DNA of 64,000 nucleotides from Pseudomonas putida. GTDB lineage: Bacteria; Pseudomonadota; Gammaproteobacteria; Pseudomonadales; Pseudomonadaceae. Position numbers and translations under genes: made by a program. The notes under the pieces were generated by a model. It was given only the letters and a program-made list of their open reading frames with translations. It made no database searches and was not told where the DNA came from. Within the stretch, counting starts at the first letter, position 1. The number at the start of each line of letters is the position of its first letter. Positions 24,443 through 33,650 of this stretch are shown here, one piece after another. The DNA is taken from contig NZ_MNAH01000002.1 in NCBI RefSeq assembly GCF_001976065.1, positions 617,118-681,117 on the forward strand, given 5' to 3'.

Positions 24443-25744
24443 CTACCCCGCCACGAAACGTCGTTTCTGTGAGGTGCCTTCAAGCGCTCCTTCGATAATG
24501 TGCTGCACCAGGTACTCCGCGTCCCGCGCTACACCCGAGAAACGTCCTGATCCCCACGTGTACAACCACGGCAATCCAAGAAAGTACAAACCAGGCTGTG
24601 CCGTCACTCCGCGTTGGTGCCCGGGATGGCCACGCCCATTGAAGACCGGTGCCTCGACCCAAGTGAAATCCGGACTGAAGCCTATACACCAGATGATGCT
24701 GGTGATGCCCTCGCTCACCAGGTCCAGCTCGCTACGCTCCTGCACGGGTACCCAACTCGGCTGGTAGCGCTCGCCGGGAGGCGCATCAATCCCGTGTTGC
24801 TCGATGTACTTGTCGATCGAGCCGTTGATCCGGTTGTACACCGCATCGGCGTTGTCCAGATTCTCGGCCAGGTTGTTCGCGAATTGCAGGCGCGCACCTT
24901 GCAAGCCGTCGAGCCGACCGAACAGCTCCATGCCTTCGCGGGCAAAGTTGCGCAGGTCAATATCACGGCCACCATCGCGACCGGTCACGTAGTGGTTGGT
25001 GTTATCACGCACGCCTTCACGCAACGGATGGGTATCAACGCCAATCTCGTAGTAACCCATTTCCGCCAGCCAATCGACCACGTCCTTGCCCCGGTAGAAA
25101 CGTGCGCAACGAGGCGCATCACCTACAGCCAGATAGACTTTGCGCCCAGCCAGGTGCAAGTCCTCGGCGATTTGCGCACCCGACTGCCCGGAGCCAACGA
25201 CCAGCACATTGCCGATGGGCAAGGCCTGCGGATTGCGGTATTGCTCGGAGTGAAGCTGATGAATACCCGCCGGCAAGCGTTCGGCCAGGCGCGGAATGAT
25301 CGGTGTGTGATAACCGCCCGACGCGACAATCACCTGATCGGCGGTGAATTCGCATTGCGAAGTATGCACCTCGAAACCACCTTGGGTTCGAGGCACCACG
25401 CGCTGGACCGTGACACCTTCACGGGCCGGAGCATTGACCGATTTGACGAATCCGGCCAGGTATTCGTTGATCTCGTCCTTCTTCATGAACCCATGAGGAT
25501 CGCTGCCGTTGAAGCCGTCTGTGTAACTGTAGCCCGGCAATGCGCATTGCCAGTTGGGCGTCACCAGACTGAAGGCATCCCAGCGCTGATTGCGCCAGGT
25601 GTGGGTCAGGCTGTGTTTTTCCAGGACCAGATGATCGATGCCCTGCTGTTGCAGGTAGTAGCTGGCGGATAACCCGGCCTGACCGCCGCCTACGACGATC
25701 ACGCTGTGGTGTGGAGTTTTGATTGAAGTGAGGTGGCTGGTCAT
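24443..25744 (-). CDS. nitH: Nit1C flavin-dependent oxidoreductase (MSMEG_0569 family)
   Basis: A 433-residue FAD/NAD(P)H monooxygenase-like flavoprotein. The N-terminal dinucleotide motif VIVVGGGQAGLSASYYL and a second one, VLVVGSGQSGAQIAEDL, are both present, along with WRNQRWDAFSLVTPNW typical of this group. It is the distal gene of the Nit1C cluster; the clusters described in cyanide-assimilating P. fluorescens and P. pseudoalcaligenes end with such a protein. Its chemical role is unknown, N- or C-hydroxylation being plausible. GGAGC precedes ATG at 25744. Confidence 0.85.
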   Translation of the reverse strand: MTSHLTSIKTPHHSVIVVGGGQAGLSASYYLQQQGIDHLVLEKHSLTHTWRNQRWDAFSLVTPNWQCALPGYSYTDGFNGSDPHGFMKKDEINEYLAGFVKSVNAPAREGVTVQRVVPRTQGGFEVHTSQCEFTADQVIVASGGYHTPIIPRLAERLPAGIHQLHSEQYRNPQALPIGNVLVVGSGQSGAQIAEDLHLAGRKVYLAVGDAPRCARFYRGKDVVDWLAEMGYYEIGVDTHPLREGVRDNTNHYVTGRDGGRDIDLRNFAREGMELFGRLDGLQGARLQFANNLAENLDNADAVYNRINGSIDKYIEQHGIDAPPGERYQPSWVPVQERSELDLVSEGITSIIWCIGFSPDFTWVEAPVFNGRGHPGHQRGVTAQPGLYFLGLPWLYTWGSGRFSGVARDAEYLVQHIIEGALEGTSQKRRFVAG

Positions 25745-25793
25745 GGGGTGCTCCGGTACTGGTAACGAAAGGGTTAAGGGAAAAATCGATGAA

Positions 25794-26129
25794 TCAGAAT
25801 GAGCTCCAGCCCGCACCGATCACTTGGCCGGCGCCTTCGGTACGCATGCTCAGAATGTCCACCTGGCCATCGGCGAGGGTTGGATCAACCAGGTAACTGG
25901 CCTGGCCCTTGAGGGAACTCAGGGTGTCCATCGCCGAACTGCAATAGAAACCCTTGACCTGCTTGACCCGTTCCGAGGCATTGTTCAATGCGCTTTCGAT
26001 GCGTTGCAGAAAGTCCGTCAGCGGGTAACTGGCGCCCTCCTCCAAGTATTGATAGATCACGGTCGAAGGCGAATAACCGGTCGCTTCCCGGCCATTGGGC
26101 CAGCGGATTTTGAAATTGACGGCGGGCAT
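25794..26129 (-). CDS. nitG: Nit1C small conserved protein (MSMEG_0570 family)
   Basis: A 111-residue cytoplasmic protein of the nitrogen-starvation-response family found only in Nit1C-type clusters. Recognisable segments are NFKIRWPNGREATGYSPSTV and the C-terminal ILSMRTEGAGQVIGAGW. No catalytic motif can be named and function is unknown. GGAGC lies before ATG. The gene starts 1 base after the end of the AIR-synthase-like gene, so translation is probably coupled. Confidence 0.85.
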   Translation of the reverse strand: MPAVNFKIRWPNGREATGYSPSTVIYQYLEEGASYPLTDFLQRIESALNNASERVKQVKGFYCSSAMDTLSSLKGQASYLVDPTLADGQVDILSMRTEGAGQVIGAGWSSF

Positions 26130-26130
26130 G

Positions 26131-27162
26131 TCAGTGCTCCTGTTGATTAGGTTTTAAAGCGGTCAGATCGAGATGGGGATAGCTGAAGCCGGTAAACGGC
26201 TGCTCGCGCAGGTTCCAGAAGTCGCCGTGTTGTGCGCCGGACTGGACACGCAACGTGCCACTGGCGTTGACCTGGCCAATGCGTTCGCAGCGCACGCCTT
26301 CAAAGGCAAAAGCGCTCTGCACTTGCGGCCAGTGACGCTCATCCAGCGTCATCAAAAAGCCATAGCTGGGAAACACCTGAAGCCAGCGAGCGAGGTCGGC
26401 ATCCGCAGGACAGGGCAGCGCAGATAAATCGACTGTCGCCCCGCAGCCGGTGGTTTCCAGCAACATCAACAGGCTGCCGAGGACACCGGCGTTGCTGATG
26501 TCTTTGGCCGCGTGCAGCCGCTCGGCTTCGGCCAGGCGCGGCAGCACGTCGAGCTTGCTGCGCAAGCGTTCGGCGGGTATGCCTTCGAAGGCTTTCCAGT
26601 ACGTGCTGTCGGCATGCCAACGCCCTTCAAGGTCCACCGCCATGGCGATGATCTGGCCGGGACCGACATGCAAGGTCGACAGTATTTTTCGGGCGATGCC
26701 GGTAATGGCCACCGCCAGCGCAGCCGGATTACCCGCGGTGAGGCTGGTGTGCCCACCGGCCAGTAGCAATCCGTAGGCTTCACACGCTGCGCGAATGCCT
26801 GCCAGCAATTGCTGCGCGGCCGCGTCGTCGTGATGCCAATAAGCGTTGACCAACGCCGTGGCGCGACCGCCCATGGCGGTGATGTCGCTGACATTGGCCA
26901 TGACCGCCGACCACCCGGCAAACCACGGTGCCGCCTCGACGAAGGCCGGCAACATGCCTTCGATGGCCAGAAGCTGAAAATGATCGCCACAGGCAATCGC
27001 TGCCGTGTCATCGCCGGGCAGGGCGTAAAGTTGCTCGCGGGTCAGCGCTTGTGTTGCGCTGCCGATAACGGCCGCAGGTTGCTGGATAGCCTGTTTCGAG
27101 CGCATCGCTGGGGTGTTGCGCAAGGTCTCGAGCAGCGCGGGTAAATCAACGACGTCAGTCAT
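26131..27162 (-). CDS. nitF: Nit1C AIR synthase-like protein (Sll0787 family)
   Basis: A 343-residue protein of the PurM/AIR-synthase/HypE ATP-binding fold. GDDTAAIACGDHFQLLAIEG is the N-terminal metal-ATP site, MANVSDITAMGGRATALVN the family core, and LLLAGGHTSLTAG and KDISNAGVLGSLLML the later motifs. Relatives phosphorylate amide or thiocarboxylate oxygens, so this protein may activate a substrate with ATP inside the pathway. The start overlaps the end of the acetyltransferase gene by 8 bases, which indicates tight operon structure. Confidence 0.85.
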   Translation of the reverse strand: MTDVVDLPALLETLRNTPAMRSKQAIQQPAAVIGSATQALTREQLYALPGDDTAAIACGDHFQLLAIEGMLPAFVEAAPWFAGWSAVMANVSDITAMGGRATALVNAYWHHDDAAAQQLLAGIRAACEAYGLLLAGGHTSLTAGNPAALAVAITGIARKILSTLHVGPGQIIAMAVDLEGRWHADSTYWKAFEGIPAERLRSKLDVLPRLAEAERLHAAKDISNAGVLGSLLMLLETTGCGATVDLSALPCPADADLARWLQVFPSYGFLMTLDERHWPQVQSAFAFEGVRCERIGQVNASGTLRVQSGAQHGDFWNLREQPFTGFSYPHLDLTALKPNQQEH

Positions 27163-27715
27163 GGCGAGCCACCTTCAGCGCACGTAATGACACCTGGCGC
27201 GGCATCAACGGGTAGCTCGGCAAATCCGCCTGCATCAGGCAATGCGGCTGGCCGAGCAATTCCAGTTGTTCGAGAGTTTGCCAGCTCAAGCCGTGAAAGT
27301 AGGTTTCGTTTTGCGTCTGTACAGTGGCGCGAAACACCTCGCAACCCAGGTCCTTGGCCCGAGACACCGCTTCATTGACCAGCGCCCTACCAATCATGCT
27401 GTGCCGCCGATACGCCGGCGCTACGCACAAGCGTCCGCCGTACCACAAACCCGGTTCTGGCTGATAGATGCGCACCGCACCGACCACCTGATCAGCGATG
27501 CCGCAATTGCCGGCCAAGGCGACGATGGCGATCGCCTGGAAATCATGGCTGTCTTTGTCCTGCACCAGCAGTTGTTGCTCATCGGAAAACACCGAGCGCC
27601 GTAGGGCGAAATAGGCCTGTTTCTCCCACTGTTCGCTGGCGGGTTTGACCAGCAATTCACCGGCACGGAACGGTTCGAACGTGCTGTCGACCAAAGCAAA
27701 GGCGAGATTCAGCAT
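27155..27715 (-). CDS. nitE: Nit1C GNAT-family N-acetyltransferase (MSMEG_0567 family)
   Basis: A 186-residue acetyltransferase of the GNAT fold. The acetyl-CoA-binding segment reads GRLCVAPAYRRHSMIGRALV, after the strand VVGAVRIYQPEPGLWYGG, and EVFRATVQTQNETYFHGLSW follows. It belongs to the nitrogen-starvation acetyltransferase family confined to Nit1C clusters; acceptor unknown. GGAGAA lies just before ATG. It is followed by an 8-base overlap with nitF. Confidence 0.85.
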   Translation of the reverse strand: MLNLAFALVDSTFEPFRAGELLVKPASEQWEKQAYFALRRSVFSDEQQLLVQDKDSHDFQAIAIVALAGNCGIADQVVGAVRIYQPEPGLWYGGRLCVAPAYRRHSMIGRALVNEAVSRAKDLGCEVFRATVQTQNETYFHGLSWQTLEQLELLGQPHCLMQADLPSYPLMPRQVSLRALKVARHD

Positions 27716-27727
27716 GGGTTCTCCGGC

Positions 27728-28810
27728 TTATTCGTAGCTTTTCAGGGCCGAGCACGCGCCACATTTTGCGCAACCGGCGTTGATCTGATCAGAGTGCAGA
27801 CCGTGACGACGCAGGCTCGCGCCGATCTGCGGATAGAGCCGGGCCATCATCGCGCTGTCGGGTTTCGGGTGATGAGCCAACGGTGTGCCATCTATGGGTA
27901 CGAACGGCACCACGAACGGGTACACACCCAGCGCGCATAAACGCTCGCTCATTTCACTGATCGCTGCTTCGCTGTCACCCAGGCCGGCGAGGATGTAAGT
28001 GCTGACCTGGCCCCGACCGAAGACTTCGACCGCCGCACTGAAGGCTTCGAAATACCGGCTCAACGGGACTTCGGCCTTGCCCGGCATGATCCGTTGGCGC
28101 ACTTCATCGGTGACCGCTTCCAGGTGCATGCCGAGCGACACTACGCCGCTGTCGGCCAAGCGTTGGAACCAGTGATCGTCGTCCGGCGGCTCGCACTGGG
28201 CTTGAATCGGTAGAGCGACCACAGCGGTTACCGCCGCGGCGGATTCACACAAAATCGCCGCGCCACGGTCCGGGGTTTGTGGAGTGCCGGTGGTCATCAC
28301 CATGTGCTTGACGCCGTCGAGTTCCACTGCAGCTTTTGCCACTTCGGCCAGTTGCTGCGGACGTTTTCGGGCAATGGTCTTACCCGCTGCCAGCGACTGG
28401 CCGATGGCGCAGAACTGGCAGGAACTGCCGCGGTCATTGAAGCGAATGCAGTGCTGCAACACCGTGGTCGCGAGTACATCATTGCTGTGCAACGTGGCTA
28501 TTTTCCAATAAGGGATGCCGTCGGCAGTGCTCAAACCATAGAACTTCGGCACGCCTGGCATCTGCACCTGACCGACCTGCAGGCCTTCGCGAAAGATCAG
28601 CGCCTGGCTGCCATCGGCGCTGGGTTGCGCTTGATAGGGTGAATCCTGCGAGGCCTGATTGAGGATCGGCACCATCATGGTCCGGCTGCCAAAACTCAGC
28701 GCCTTGTGATCCGACGGTCCCGCGCCACCTTGCCGGGACAAGCCGTTCTGCGCAGCCGGCCAACGCACGCCATGGCATTGCAGTTCAGCGAGCAATTCAT
28801 TGGTTTGCAT
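27728..28810 (-). CDS. nitD: Nit1C radical SAM protein (MSMEG_0568 family)
   Basis: A 360-residue radical S-adenosylmethionine enzyme. The cluster-binding cysteines are Cys121, Cys131 and Cys134 (C-X9-C-X2-C, in [19 protein letters not shown]) instead of the usual C-X3-C-X2-[15 protein letters not shown] and [20 protein letters not shown] follow the biotin-synthase-like barrel. A second cysteine group, CAKCGAC, near the C-terminus may bind another iron-sulphur cluster. GAGGAG precedes ATG at 28810. It overlaps the nitrilase gene by 14 bases. Substrate unknown. Confidence 0.85.
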   Translation of the reverse strand: MQTNELLAELQCHGVRWPAAQNGLSRQGGAGPSDHKALSFGSRTMMVPILNQASQDSPYQAQPSADGSQALIFREGLQVGQVQMPGVPKFYGLSTADGIPYWKIATLHSNDVLATTVLQHCIRFNDRGSSCQFCAIGQSLAAGKTIARKRPQQLAEVAKAAVELDGVKHMVMTTGTPQTPDRGAAILCESAAAVTAVVALPIQAQCEPPDDDHWFQRLADSGVVSLGMHLEAVTDEVRQRIMPGKAEVPLSRYFEAFSAAVEVFGRGQVSTYILAGLGDSEAAISEMSERLCALGVYPFVVPFVPIDGTPLAHHPKPDSAMMARLYPQIGASLRRHGLHSDQINAGCAKCGACSALKSYE

Positions 28811-29774
28811 GATCGGACTCCTCGTCGGCAACCGATGCAAAGGGGCCGCCGCGCTCATGGACATGCGCCGTAGGCGTGCGGTCGATCAACAGGCTGAGCA
28901 ACTCCGGACGGCTGTAGTGCCCGACCGAATCCATCATGCGTTTGCGCTTGTCGATCAGTGCCAGATCGAGGTCGGCAATCACCACGCCTTCGCCGGAACG
29001 CAGCGGTTCTCCGAGCAATTTGCCTTCGGGAGAGACGATGGCGGTGAAGCAGCCACCCGAAATCGGGCCGAGGCCGCAACCGGTGTCCTGCATGATCTGG
29101 CCCTGCTGATCGGCATCCAACCATGCGGTGGCGTTGACCACGAAACAGCCGGATTCCAGGGCGTGATGGCGGATGGTGACTTCGATTTGCTCGGCAAAAA
29201 TATCGCCCACCAAGGAGCCGGGAAACATCGCAGCGTGGATCTGCTCGCCGTCCGCCATCAAGGCGTAACGGGCCAGCGGGTTGTAATGCTCCCAGCAGGC
29301 CAGCGAGCCTATGCGCCCCACGGCACTGTCGATCGCGCGCAGTCCCGAACCATCGCCCTGACCCCAGACCATGCGTTCGTGGTAGGTCGGGGTGATCTTG
29401 CGTCGATGCTGAATCAGGCTGCCGTCGGCATCGAACAGTAATTGCGCGTTGTAGATCGTGCCGCCATCGCGTTCGTTGACGCCGATGGAAACGACCATCC
29501 CCGCTTGCTTGCAGGCCTCGCCAATCGCCAGCGTGGCGGCGGATGGCACCGTGACCGATTGATCGAGCAATTTGAGGTGCTGTGCGCCCATGGCAAACGC
29601 CGGTTGCACAAACGAAAAGTACGGGTAGTAAGGCACCACCGTTTCCGGAAACACGGCGAACTGCACGCCTTTTCGACCGAGTGCGATGATCTGTTGGCAG
29701 ACCTTGTCCACGGTGCCTTCGCGGCTGTAAAGCACCGGGCTGATCTGTACGGCGGCTGCGCGAATAATGGCCAT
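28797..29774 (-). CDS. nitC: Nit1C nitrilase (Nit6803 family)
   Basis: A 325-residue nitrilase. The Glu-Lys-Cys triad is visible: Glu44 in [13 protein letters not shown], Lys126 in [14 protein letters not shown], and Cys160 in [17 protein letters not shown]. Family enzymes hydrolyse nitriles to acids and ammonia, and the Nit1C nitrilase is reported as needed for growth on cyanide in other pseudomonads. AGGAA lies before ATG at 29774. A REP pair separates it from nitB upstream, within the same transcription unit. Confidence 0.9.
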   Translation of the reverse strand: MAIIRAAAVQISPVLYSREGTVDKVCQQIIALGRKGVQFAVFPETVVPYYPYFSFVQPAFAMGAQHLKLLDQSVTVPSAATLAIGEACKQAGMVVSIGVNERDGGTIYNAQLLFDADGSLIQHRRKITPTYHERMVWGQGDGSGLRAIDSAVGRIGSLACWEHYNPLARYALMADGEQIHAAMFPGSLVGDIFAEQIEVTIRHHALESGCFVVNATAWLDADQQGQIMQDTGCGLGPISGGCFTAIVSPEGKLLGEPLRSGEGVVIADLDLALIDKRKRMMDSVGHYSRPELLSLLIDRTPTAHVHERGGPFASVADEESDHANQ

Positions 29775-29819
29775 GAGGGTTCCTGAGGTCAGTAGTGTTT
29801 GTAAGATCGACAACAGTCC

Positions 29820-29898
29820 TGTAGGAGCTGGCTTGCTTGCGATGCGGGCGGTGCGGTGTATCAGACGCACCGCCATCGCGAACAAGCTCGCTCCTACA
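29820..29898. repeat. REP pair (BIME) between nitB and nitC
   Basis: Two inverted Pseudomonas REP sequences: TGTAGGAGCTGGCTTGCTTG at 29820-29839 and its partner ending GAACAAGCTCGCTCCTACA at 29880-29898. An internal GGCGGTGCG/CGCACCGCC dyad joins them. It lies inside the nit operon and could protect upstream nitB mRNA or attenuate the downstream genes. Confidence 0.85.
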
Positions 29899-29900
29899 TA

Positions 29901-30383
29901 TCAGGCCGTCCAGGTATCGATAATCATCGCGCCCTCACGGCGCATCAGCAGGCGCAGGTCCATTACGTCCAACGGATTGATCGGGCGGATGCCTTCGATC
30001 AGGGCTTTTTCGGTCTGCCCGTACAGGGCTTGCAGGGCGAAGCGGCAGGCGTAGACCTCACCGCCCTCTTCCATGAACTGAATGAGTTGCTTGTTCACTG
30101 CCAGATGACCAGGGAACGCTTCGGCCCCCAAGGTCGGGAAACCGCGCTGCACGCCCAATTGCACACCTGGCCCGTAGAGCAGGATTTTGGTTTCGAAGCC
30201 TTTACGCAGCAGACGCTTGGCCTGAAGCATATTGACCAGGCCAATGGAGCCCTCGAAGGCGATGGTGTGGAAGGTGATCAGGACTTTTTCGCCGGGCTCG
30301 GCCTTGATGTCTTCGAAGACTTTCTCTTCGTAATTGACCAGGAAGTCGCCGTCTTTGTAATGGGGGATGTCCACGGTTGGCAT
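29901..30383 (-). CDS. nitB: Nit1C conserved protein (MSMEG_0572/Sll0783 family)
   Basis: A 160-residue protein of the nitrogen-starvation-response family; its [20 protein letters not shown] strand-helix pattern suggests a DsrE-like alpha/beta fold. No catalytic residues can be assigned with confidence; the cysteine in [14 protein letters not shown] is a candidate. It is the first gene of the minus-strand Nit1C operon. A sigma-54 promoter lies about 70 bases upstream, and GGAGAG precedes ATG. Function unknown; known only as a constant member of Nit1C clusters. Confidence 0.85.
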   Translation of the reverse strand: MPTVDIPHYKDGDFLVNYEEKVFEDIKAEPGEKVLITFHTIAFEGSIGLVNMLQAKRLLRKGFETKILLYGPGVQLGVQRGFPTLGAEAFPGHLAVNKQLIQFMEEGGEVYACRFALQALYGQTEKALIEGIRPINPLDVMDLRLLMRREGAMIIDTWTA

Positions 30384-30451
30384 AGTGTCGCTCTCCAGTT
30401 GCTTCGTGCTTGAACGCCAGCCTGGGTTGGCTGCCGGGTTATAGGAGAGAG

Positions 30452-30467
30452 AGCGAATGCCGTGCCA
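30452..30467 (-). promoter_or_regulatory. Sigma-54 promoter of the nit operon
   Basis: On the minus strand TGGCACG (30467-30461), GCAT, TCGCT (30456-30452) matches the sigma-54 consensus TGGCACG-N4-TTGCT with one mismatch. The invariant GG and GC elements are kept. It is about 70 bases before the nitB start. The same 16-base pattern is used at 32711-32726. Confidence 0.85.
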
Positions 30468-30495
30468 GGAAATAAAATTATTTTCTGTGCAGTGG

Positions 30496-30508
30496 TAAGT
30501 GATTGATT
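30496..30508 (-). promoter_or_regulatory. IHF consensus site in the nitB promoter
   Basis: AATCAATCACTTA on the minus strand matches WATCAANNNNTTR exactly. It lies between the upstream palindrome and the sigma-54 promoter, 28 bases from the -24 element, where bending would bring the activator to the polymerase. Confidence 0.6.
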
Positions 30509-30577
30509 AGGTTACGAATGACAATCTGATCCGGTTTTATATTGCGTATCTGATGCTATCGGTGAATCACGCATTCC

Positions 30578-30622
30578 CGTAGAAATACGAATATTCGTAG
30601 CGGCCAATCACGAGACTTCGTA
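30578..30622. promoter_or_regulatory. Probable NitA binding region upstream of nitB and nitA
   Basis: The perfect 14-base palindrome TACGAATATTCGTA (30586-30599) lies 118 bases upstream of the nitB -24 element, a typical position for a sigma-54 activator site. Beside it are a looser dyad CGTA-GAAA-TACG (30578-30589) and a half site TTCGTA (30617-30622) three bases before the nitA ATG, which suggests that NitA also controls its own gene. A further TACGAA half site is at 30513-30518. Confidence 0.65.
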
Positions 30623-30625
30623 GCC

Positions 30626-32527
30626 ATGACTGAAATAGACTCTCTCAACGGCTGGGCCGATCTGGCGTATTCCTCACGGCACATGGTGTTCGAGCATTGC
30701 GCCGAGGCCATCGCGCTGCTCAACCCGTTTTCTGATCGGCTGGGTGACCTGAACATTGCTGCCTGTAAGTTGCTCGGCTACCCGCGTCAAGAGTTGCTGG
30801 AACTACCGGTGAGCAAGCTGTTCGGCCATCAATTGGCCGACCTGATCGTGTTCACCCAGGCAGTGATGGACAAAGGTCGTGGCTGGACCGAAGAGTTGAG
30901 TTGCAACTGCAAAAGCGGCGAGCGCATCGAGCTGGAAATCTCCGCCACCATCTTGCAGATCAAGGGTGAGCAGCACTTGATTCTGGTGATGCGCGAGTTG
31001 AGTCATGAAAAGTACCAGCGCGACCAGGCGCATACCGAGCGCACCATGCGCGGCGGGCTGATCGAGTGGCGCAACATTCTCAACCTGTTTCAGGAAAGCG
31101 AGCGCGATAACCAACTGTTGCTCAGCTCCGTGGGCGACGGCATCTACAGCATCAACAGCGATGGCCTGGCCACCTTCGTCAACCCGGCAGGCGCGCGCAT
31201 GCTGGGCTGGGAGCCGCAGGACATGATCGGCAAGAACATCCATCGCATCCACCACCATACTCACGCGGACGGCAGCCATTACCCGGTCGAAGAGTGTCCG
31301 ATCTACAAAGCCGTGCGCGACGGCGTGGTTCACGAAGGACGTCAGGAGGTGTTCTGGCGCCGAGACGGCAGTTCGTTTCCGGTGGAATTCACCAGCACTC
31401 CGGTGATTTCCGACGGCCGAATCGTCGGTGCGGTGGTGGTGTTTCGCGACATCACCGAGCGGCGAAGCACCGAAACCCAACTGCAAAATGCCCTGGATGA
31501 ACTCAAGGTCCTCAAGGAGCGGCTCGAAGAGCAAAACGCTTATTTGCAGGAAGAGATTCACATCGAGCACAACTTCCGCGAGATCGTCGGCCAGAGCGAG
31601 CCGATCAAAAAAATCATCAAACAGATCGACGTGGTCGCCCCCACCGATGCCAGCGTGTTGATCAACGGCGAGTCGGGTACGGGAAAGGAACTGATCGCTC
31701 GCGCCATCCATCAGGCCAGCCGTCGTAATGCCAGCCCGCTGATCCGGGTCAATTGCGCGGCGATTCCTGCCGAATTGTTCGAAAGCGAATTCTTCGGGCA
31801 CATTCGCGGTGCCTTTACCGGCGCTGTGCGAGATCGCGTCGGGCGCTTTGAACTGGCCGATGGCGGTACGCTGTTTCTCGACGAAATCGGCGAAATCCCG
31901 CTGGAGCTGCAAAGTAAACTGCTGCGGGTTTTGCAGGAAGGCCAGTTCGAACGGGTCGGCGAAGAACGCACCCGCAAGGTCGATGTGCGGATCATTGCTG
32001 CGACCAATCGCGATCTGCGCCAGGAAGTCGCTGCGAAGCATTTTCGTGAAGACTTGTATTTCCGGCTCAACGTTTTCCCGATCCAGTCTCCGGCGCTGCG
32101 TGAACGTCCGATTGATATTGCGCCCCTGGCGGCGCACTTCCTCAAGCAGACCGGCAAGCGCCTGAACATGCCAGGGCGGCGCTTGCGTAACAGCGATATC
32201 GAGCGGCTGCAAAGCTACTCCTGGCCGGGGAATATTCGCGAACTGCAAAACGTCATTGAGCGCGCGCTGATCACCTCCGTCGGGGCGGATCTGAACCTGG
32301 ACTTGCCCGACGAACCTAAAACCACCGTCACCCAAAAGCCTTTCCCCTCGTCCCAGATCATGACTGACGCGCAGATTCGGGAGCTGGAGCGCAACAACAT
32401 GCAGGCCGCGCTCAAGGCCTCCGACGGCAAACTGTTTGGAAAAGGTGGCGCAGCCGAACTGCTGGGCCTGAAACCCACGACCTTGGCGTCGAGGTTCAAG
32501 CGGCTGGAAATCAAGTTGGAGAACTGA
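30626..32527 (+). CDS. nitA: Sigma-54-dependent activator of Nit1C (PAS-PAS-AAA+-Fis)
   Basis: A 633-residue enhancer-binding protein. Two PAS sensor domains (about residues 20-125 and 165-275, the second with [20 protein letters not shown]) are joined by a coiled segment to the AAA+ domain. Walker A is [10 protein letters not shown] near residue 346, GAFTGA near 394 contacts sigma-54, and [16 protein letters not shown] is Walker B. A Fis-type HTH ends the protein. It is divergent from nitB. No Shine-Dalgarno is evident before ATG, and a TTCGTA half site abuts the start. The TACGAA-N2-TTCGTA palindromes at 30586 and 32580 are its likely targets. Confidence 0.9.
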   Translation: MTEIDSLNGWADLAYSSRHMVFEHCAEAIALLNPFSDRLGDLNIAACKLLGYPRQELLELPVSKLFGHQLADLIVFTQAVMDKGRGWTEELSCNCKSGERIELEISATILQIKGEQHLILVMRELSHEKYQRDQAHTERTMRGGLIEWRNILNLFQESERDNQLLLSSVGDGIYSINSDGLATFVNPAGARMLGWEPQDMIGKNIHRIHHHTHADGSHYPVEECPIYKAVRDGVVHEGRQEVFWRRDGSSFPVEFTSTPVISDGRIVGAVVVFRDITERRSTETQLQNALDELKVLKERLEEQNAYLQEEIHIEHNFREIVGQSEPIKKIIKQIDVVAPTDASVLINGESGTGKELIARAIHQASRRNASPLIRVNCAAIPAELFESEFFGHIRGAFTGAVRDRVGRFELADGGTLFLDEIGEIPLELQSKLLRVLQEGQFERVGEERTRKVDVRIIAATNRDLRQEVAAKHFREDLYFRLNVFPIQSPALRERPIDIAPLAAHFLKQTGKRLNMPGRRLRNSDIERLQSYSWPGNIRELQNVIERALITSVGADLNLDLPDEPKTTVTQKPFPSSQIMTDAQIRELERNNMQAALKASDGKLFGKGGAAELLGLKPTTLASRFKRLEIKLEN

Positions 32528-32579
32528 TTCGATCGTGAGCATGGTTTGGCACTTGACCACGCAATCTCGTAAAAGCCTC

Positions 32580-32593
32580 TACGAAAATTCGTA
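32580..32593. promoter_or_regulatory. Second probable NitA site, downstream of nitA
   Basis: TACGAAAATTCGTA has the same arms TACGAA and TTCGTA with 2-base spacer as the site at 30586. It lies 117 bases upstream of the -24 element at 32711, against 118 bases at nitB. Related elements flank it: TCGTA and TACGA (32567-32584) and the palindrome AATTACGTAATT (32603-32614). Confidence 0.65.
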
Positions 32594-32670
32594 TTTCCAC
32601 GCAATTACGTAATTTCTGCGACGCCATCAGCGATGCGCAGGCGTATCGGATACTAAAAAATAATATTTAT

Positions 32671-32683
32671 TATCAAATAGTTA
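32671..32683 (+). promoter_or_regulatory. IHF consensus site in the mutase-operon promoter
   Basis: TATCAAATAGTTA matches WATCAANNNNTTR exactly, in the same orientation relative to transcription as the nitB site. It is 27 bases before the -24 element (28 at nitB), inside an AT-rich bend-prone stretch. Confidence 0.6.
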
Positions 32684-32710
32684 GCGATTATCTTGAAACC
32701 ATCAACGTGC

Positions 32711-32726
32711 TGGCACGACCTTCGCT
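32711..32726 (+). promoter_or_regulatory. Sigma-54 promoter of the LnmK-like/mutase operon
   Basis: TGGCACG-ACCT-TCGCT, identical to the nitB promoter in both conserved blocks, including the unusual TCGCT -12 element. It is about 64 bases before the start codon at 32790. Confidence 0.85.
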
Positions 32727-32789
32727 TCTGAGTGCTGCAACCGATAAGCCAAACGGGCCATCGATAACAGCAGATCCAGGATGCCTACC

Positions 32790-33650
32790 ATGCCGACAAC
32801 CTCTGCTTTCACCGTCTCACGTTCAGAAACCTACCTGGCTTCGATGCCCAACCTGGCCTTCACCGGCCTGTCGGAAAACTGGTTATTGAAAGAGTGCGGG
32901 CATCAACATTGGCTCGCACTGGCCCAACTGCATGATCGGCCTCTGCCTGATTTCGTCGATGAGCAAGGGCGCATCGCCTATGCCGCGTTCACCGCAGTCA
33001 AAACGTGGAATTTACAGCTGGAAGCCATCATCGAGAATCGCTCGTTCCAGATTCATACGCGGATCGGGCGCGGTGGACAGGCCCGGCATTACAGCGAACA
33101 TGAGGTTAGACTGGGTGATCGCCTTGTGGGGCAACTGGCATTGCTGTCCACCTTTGTGAACCGTCAAGTACCGGGTGATAATCGCAGTGTCAGCAAAGCA
33201 TGTTTGAACGGCACTCAAGTACGCGCGACCCCGTTACCTGAGGCGTCGCAAGCACTGCAAGCCGACAATCGTCGAATACGCAGCGGCGACTGGTGCAGTC
33301 ATTTCGGCATTGACCGTCAATCAACCGAAGCGCGCGTGTTTGATTTTACGCCCTGCCCTGACATCGACTTCAACGGTGCCGACCTTCTGTACTTCGCCAA
33401 CTTTCAGGCCCTGGTCGAACGTGCGGAATGGGCACTATTGGGATTGCGTCGCCCCGGCCACATTCGTCAACGCGAGCTGCACTTCTACGGCAACCTCAAT
33501 ATCAGCGACAGCGTGCACCTCAGACTGCACACCGGCCAGTCAGGTCATCGAGAGTTGCACTGGTGTGAAGTGTATCGGCGCAGCGACCTCTTCAAGCTGG
33601 CTGACATTTTCACCAGGAAAATCCACCTCTCCGATTGCAGCCGACCATGA
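32790..33650 (+). CDS. Probable LnmK/Pnap_2097-type double-hotdog protein
   Basis: A 286-residue cytoplasmic protein. The N-terminal stretch MPNLAFTGLSENWLLKECGH, followed by QHWLALAQLHDRPLP, resembles the LnmK family, in which two hotdog domains form a bifunctional acyltransferase/decarboxylase acting on methylmalonyl-CoA. Two similar halves are suggested: about residues 15-140 with TRIGRGGQARHYSEHEVR, and 165-280 with PDIDFNGADLLYFANFQALV. The assignment is from memory of the motif and is moderate. Its operon partner is a methylmalonyl-CoA mutase overlapping by 4 bases, which fits the idea. ATG at 32790 is preferred to 32781, which has AGG directly abutting. Transcribed from a NitA-type promoter. 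Confidence 0.55.
   Translation: MPTTSAFTVSRSETYLASMPNLAFTGLSENWLLKECGHQHWLALAQLHDRPLPDFVDEQGRIAYAAFTAVKTWNLQLEAIIENRSFQIHTRIGRGGQARHYSEHEVRLGDRLVGQLALLSTFVNRQVPGDNRSVSKACLNGTQVRATPLPEASQALQADNRRIRSGDWCSHFGIDRQSTEARVFDFTPCPDIDFNGADLLYFANFQALVERAEWALLGLRRPGHIRQRELHFYGNLNISDSVHLRLHTGQSGHRELHWCEVYRRSDLFKLADIFTRKIHLSDCSRP

Noticed and set aside
30803..32560. A 585-codon minus-strand open frame opposite nitA
   Set aside because: Antisense shadow of the nitA reading frame; low-complexity composition, no motif, no ribosome-binding site.
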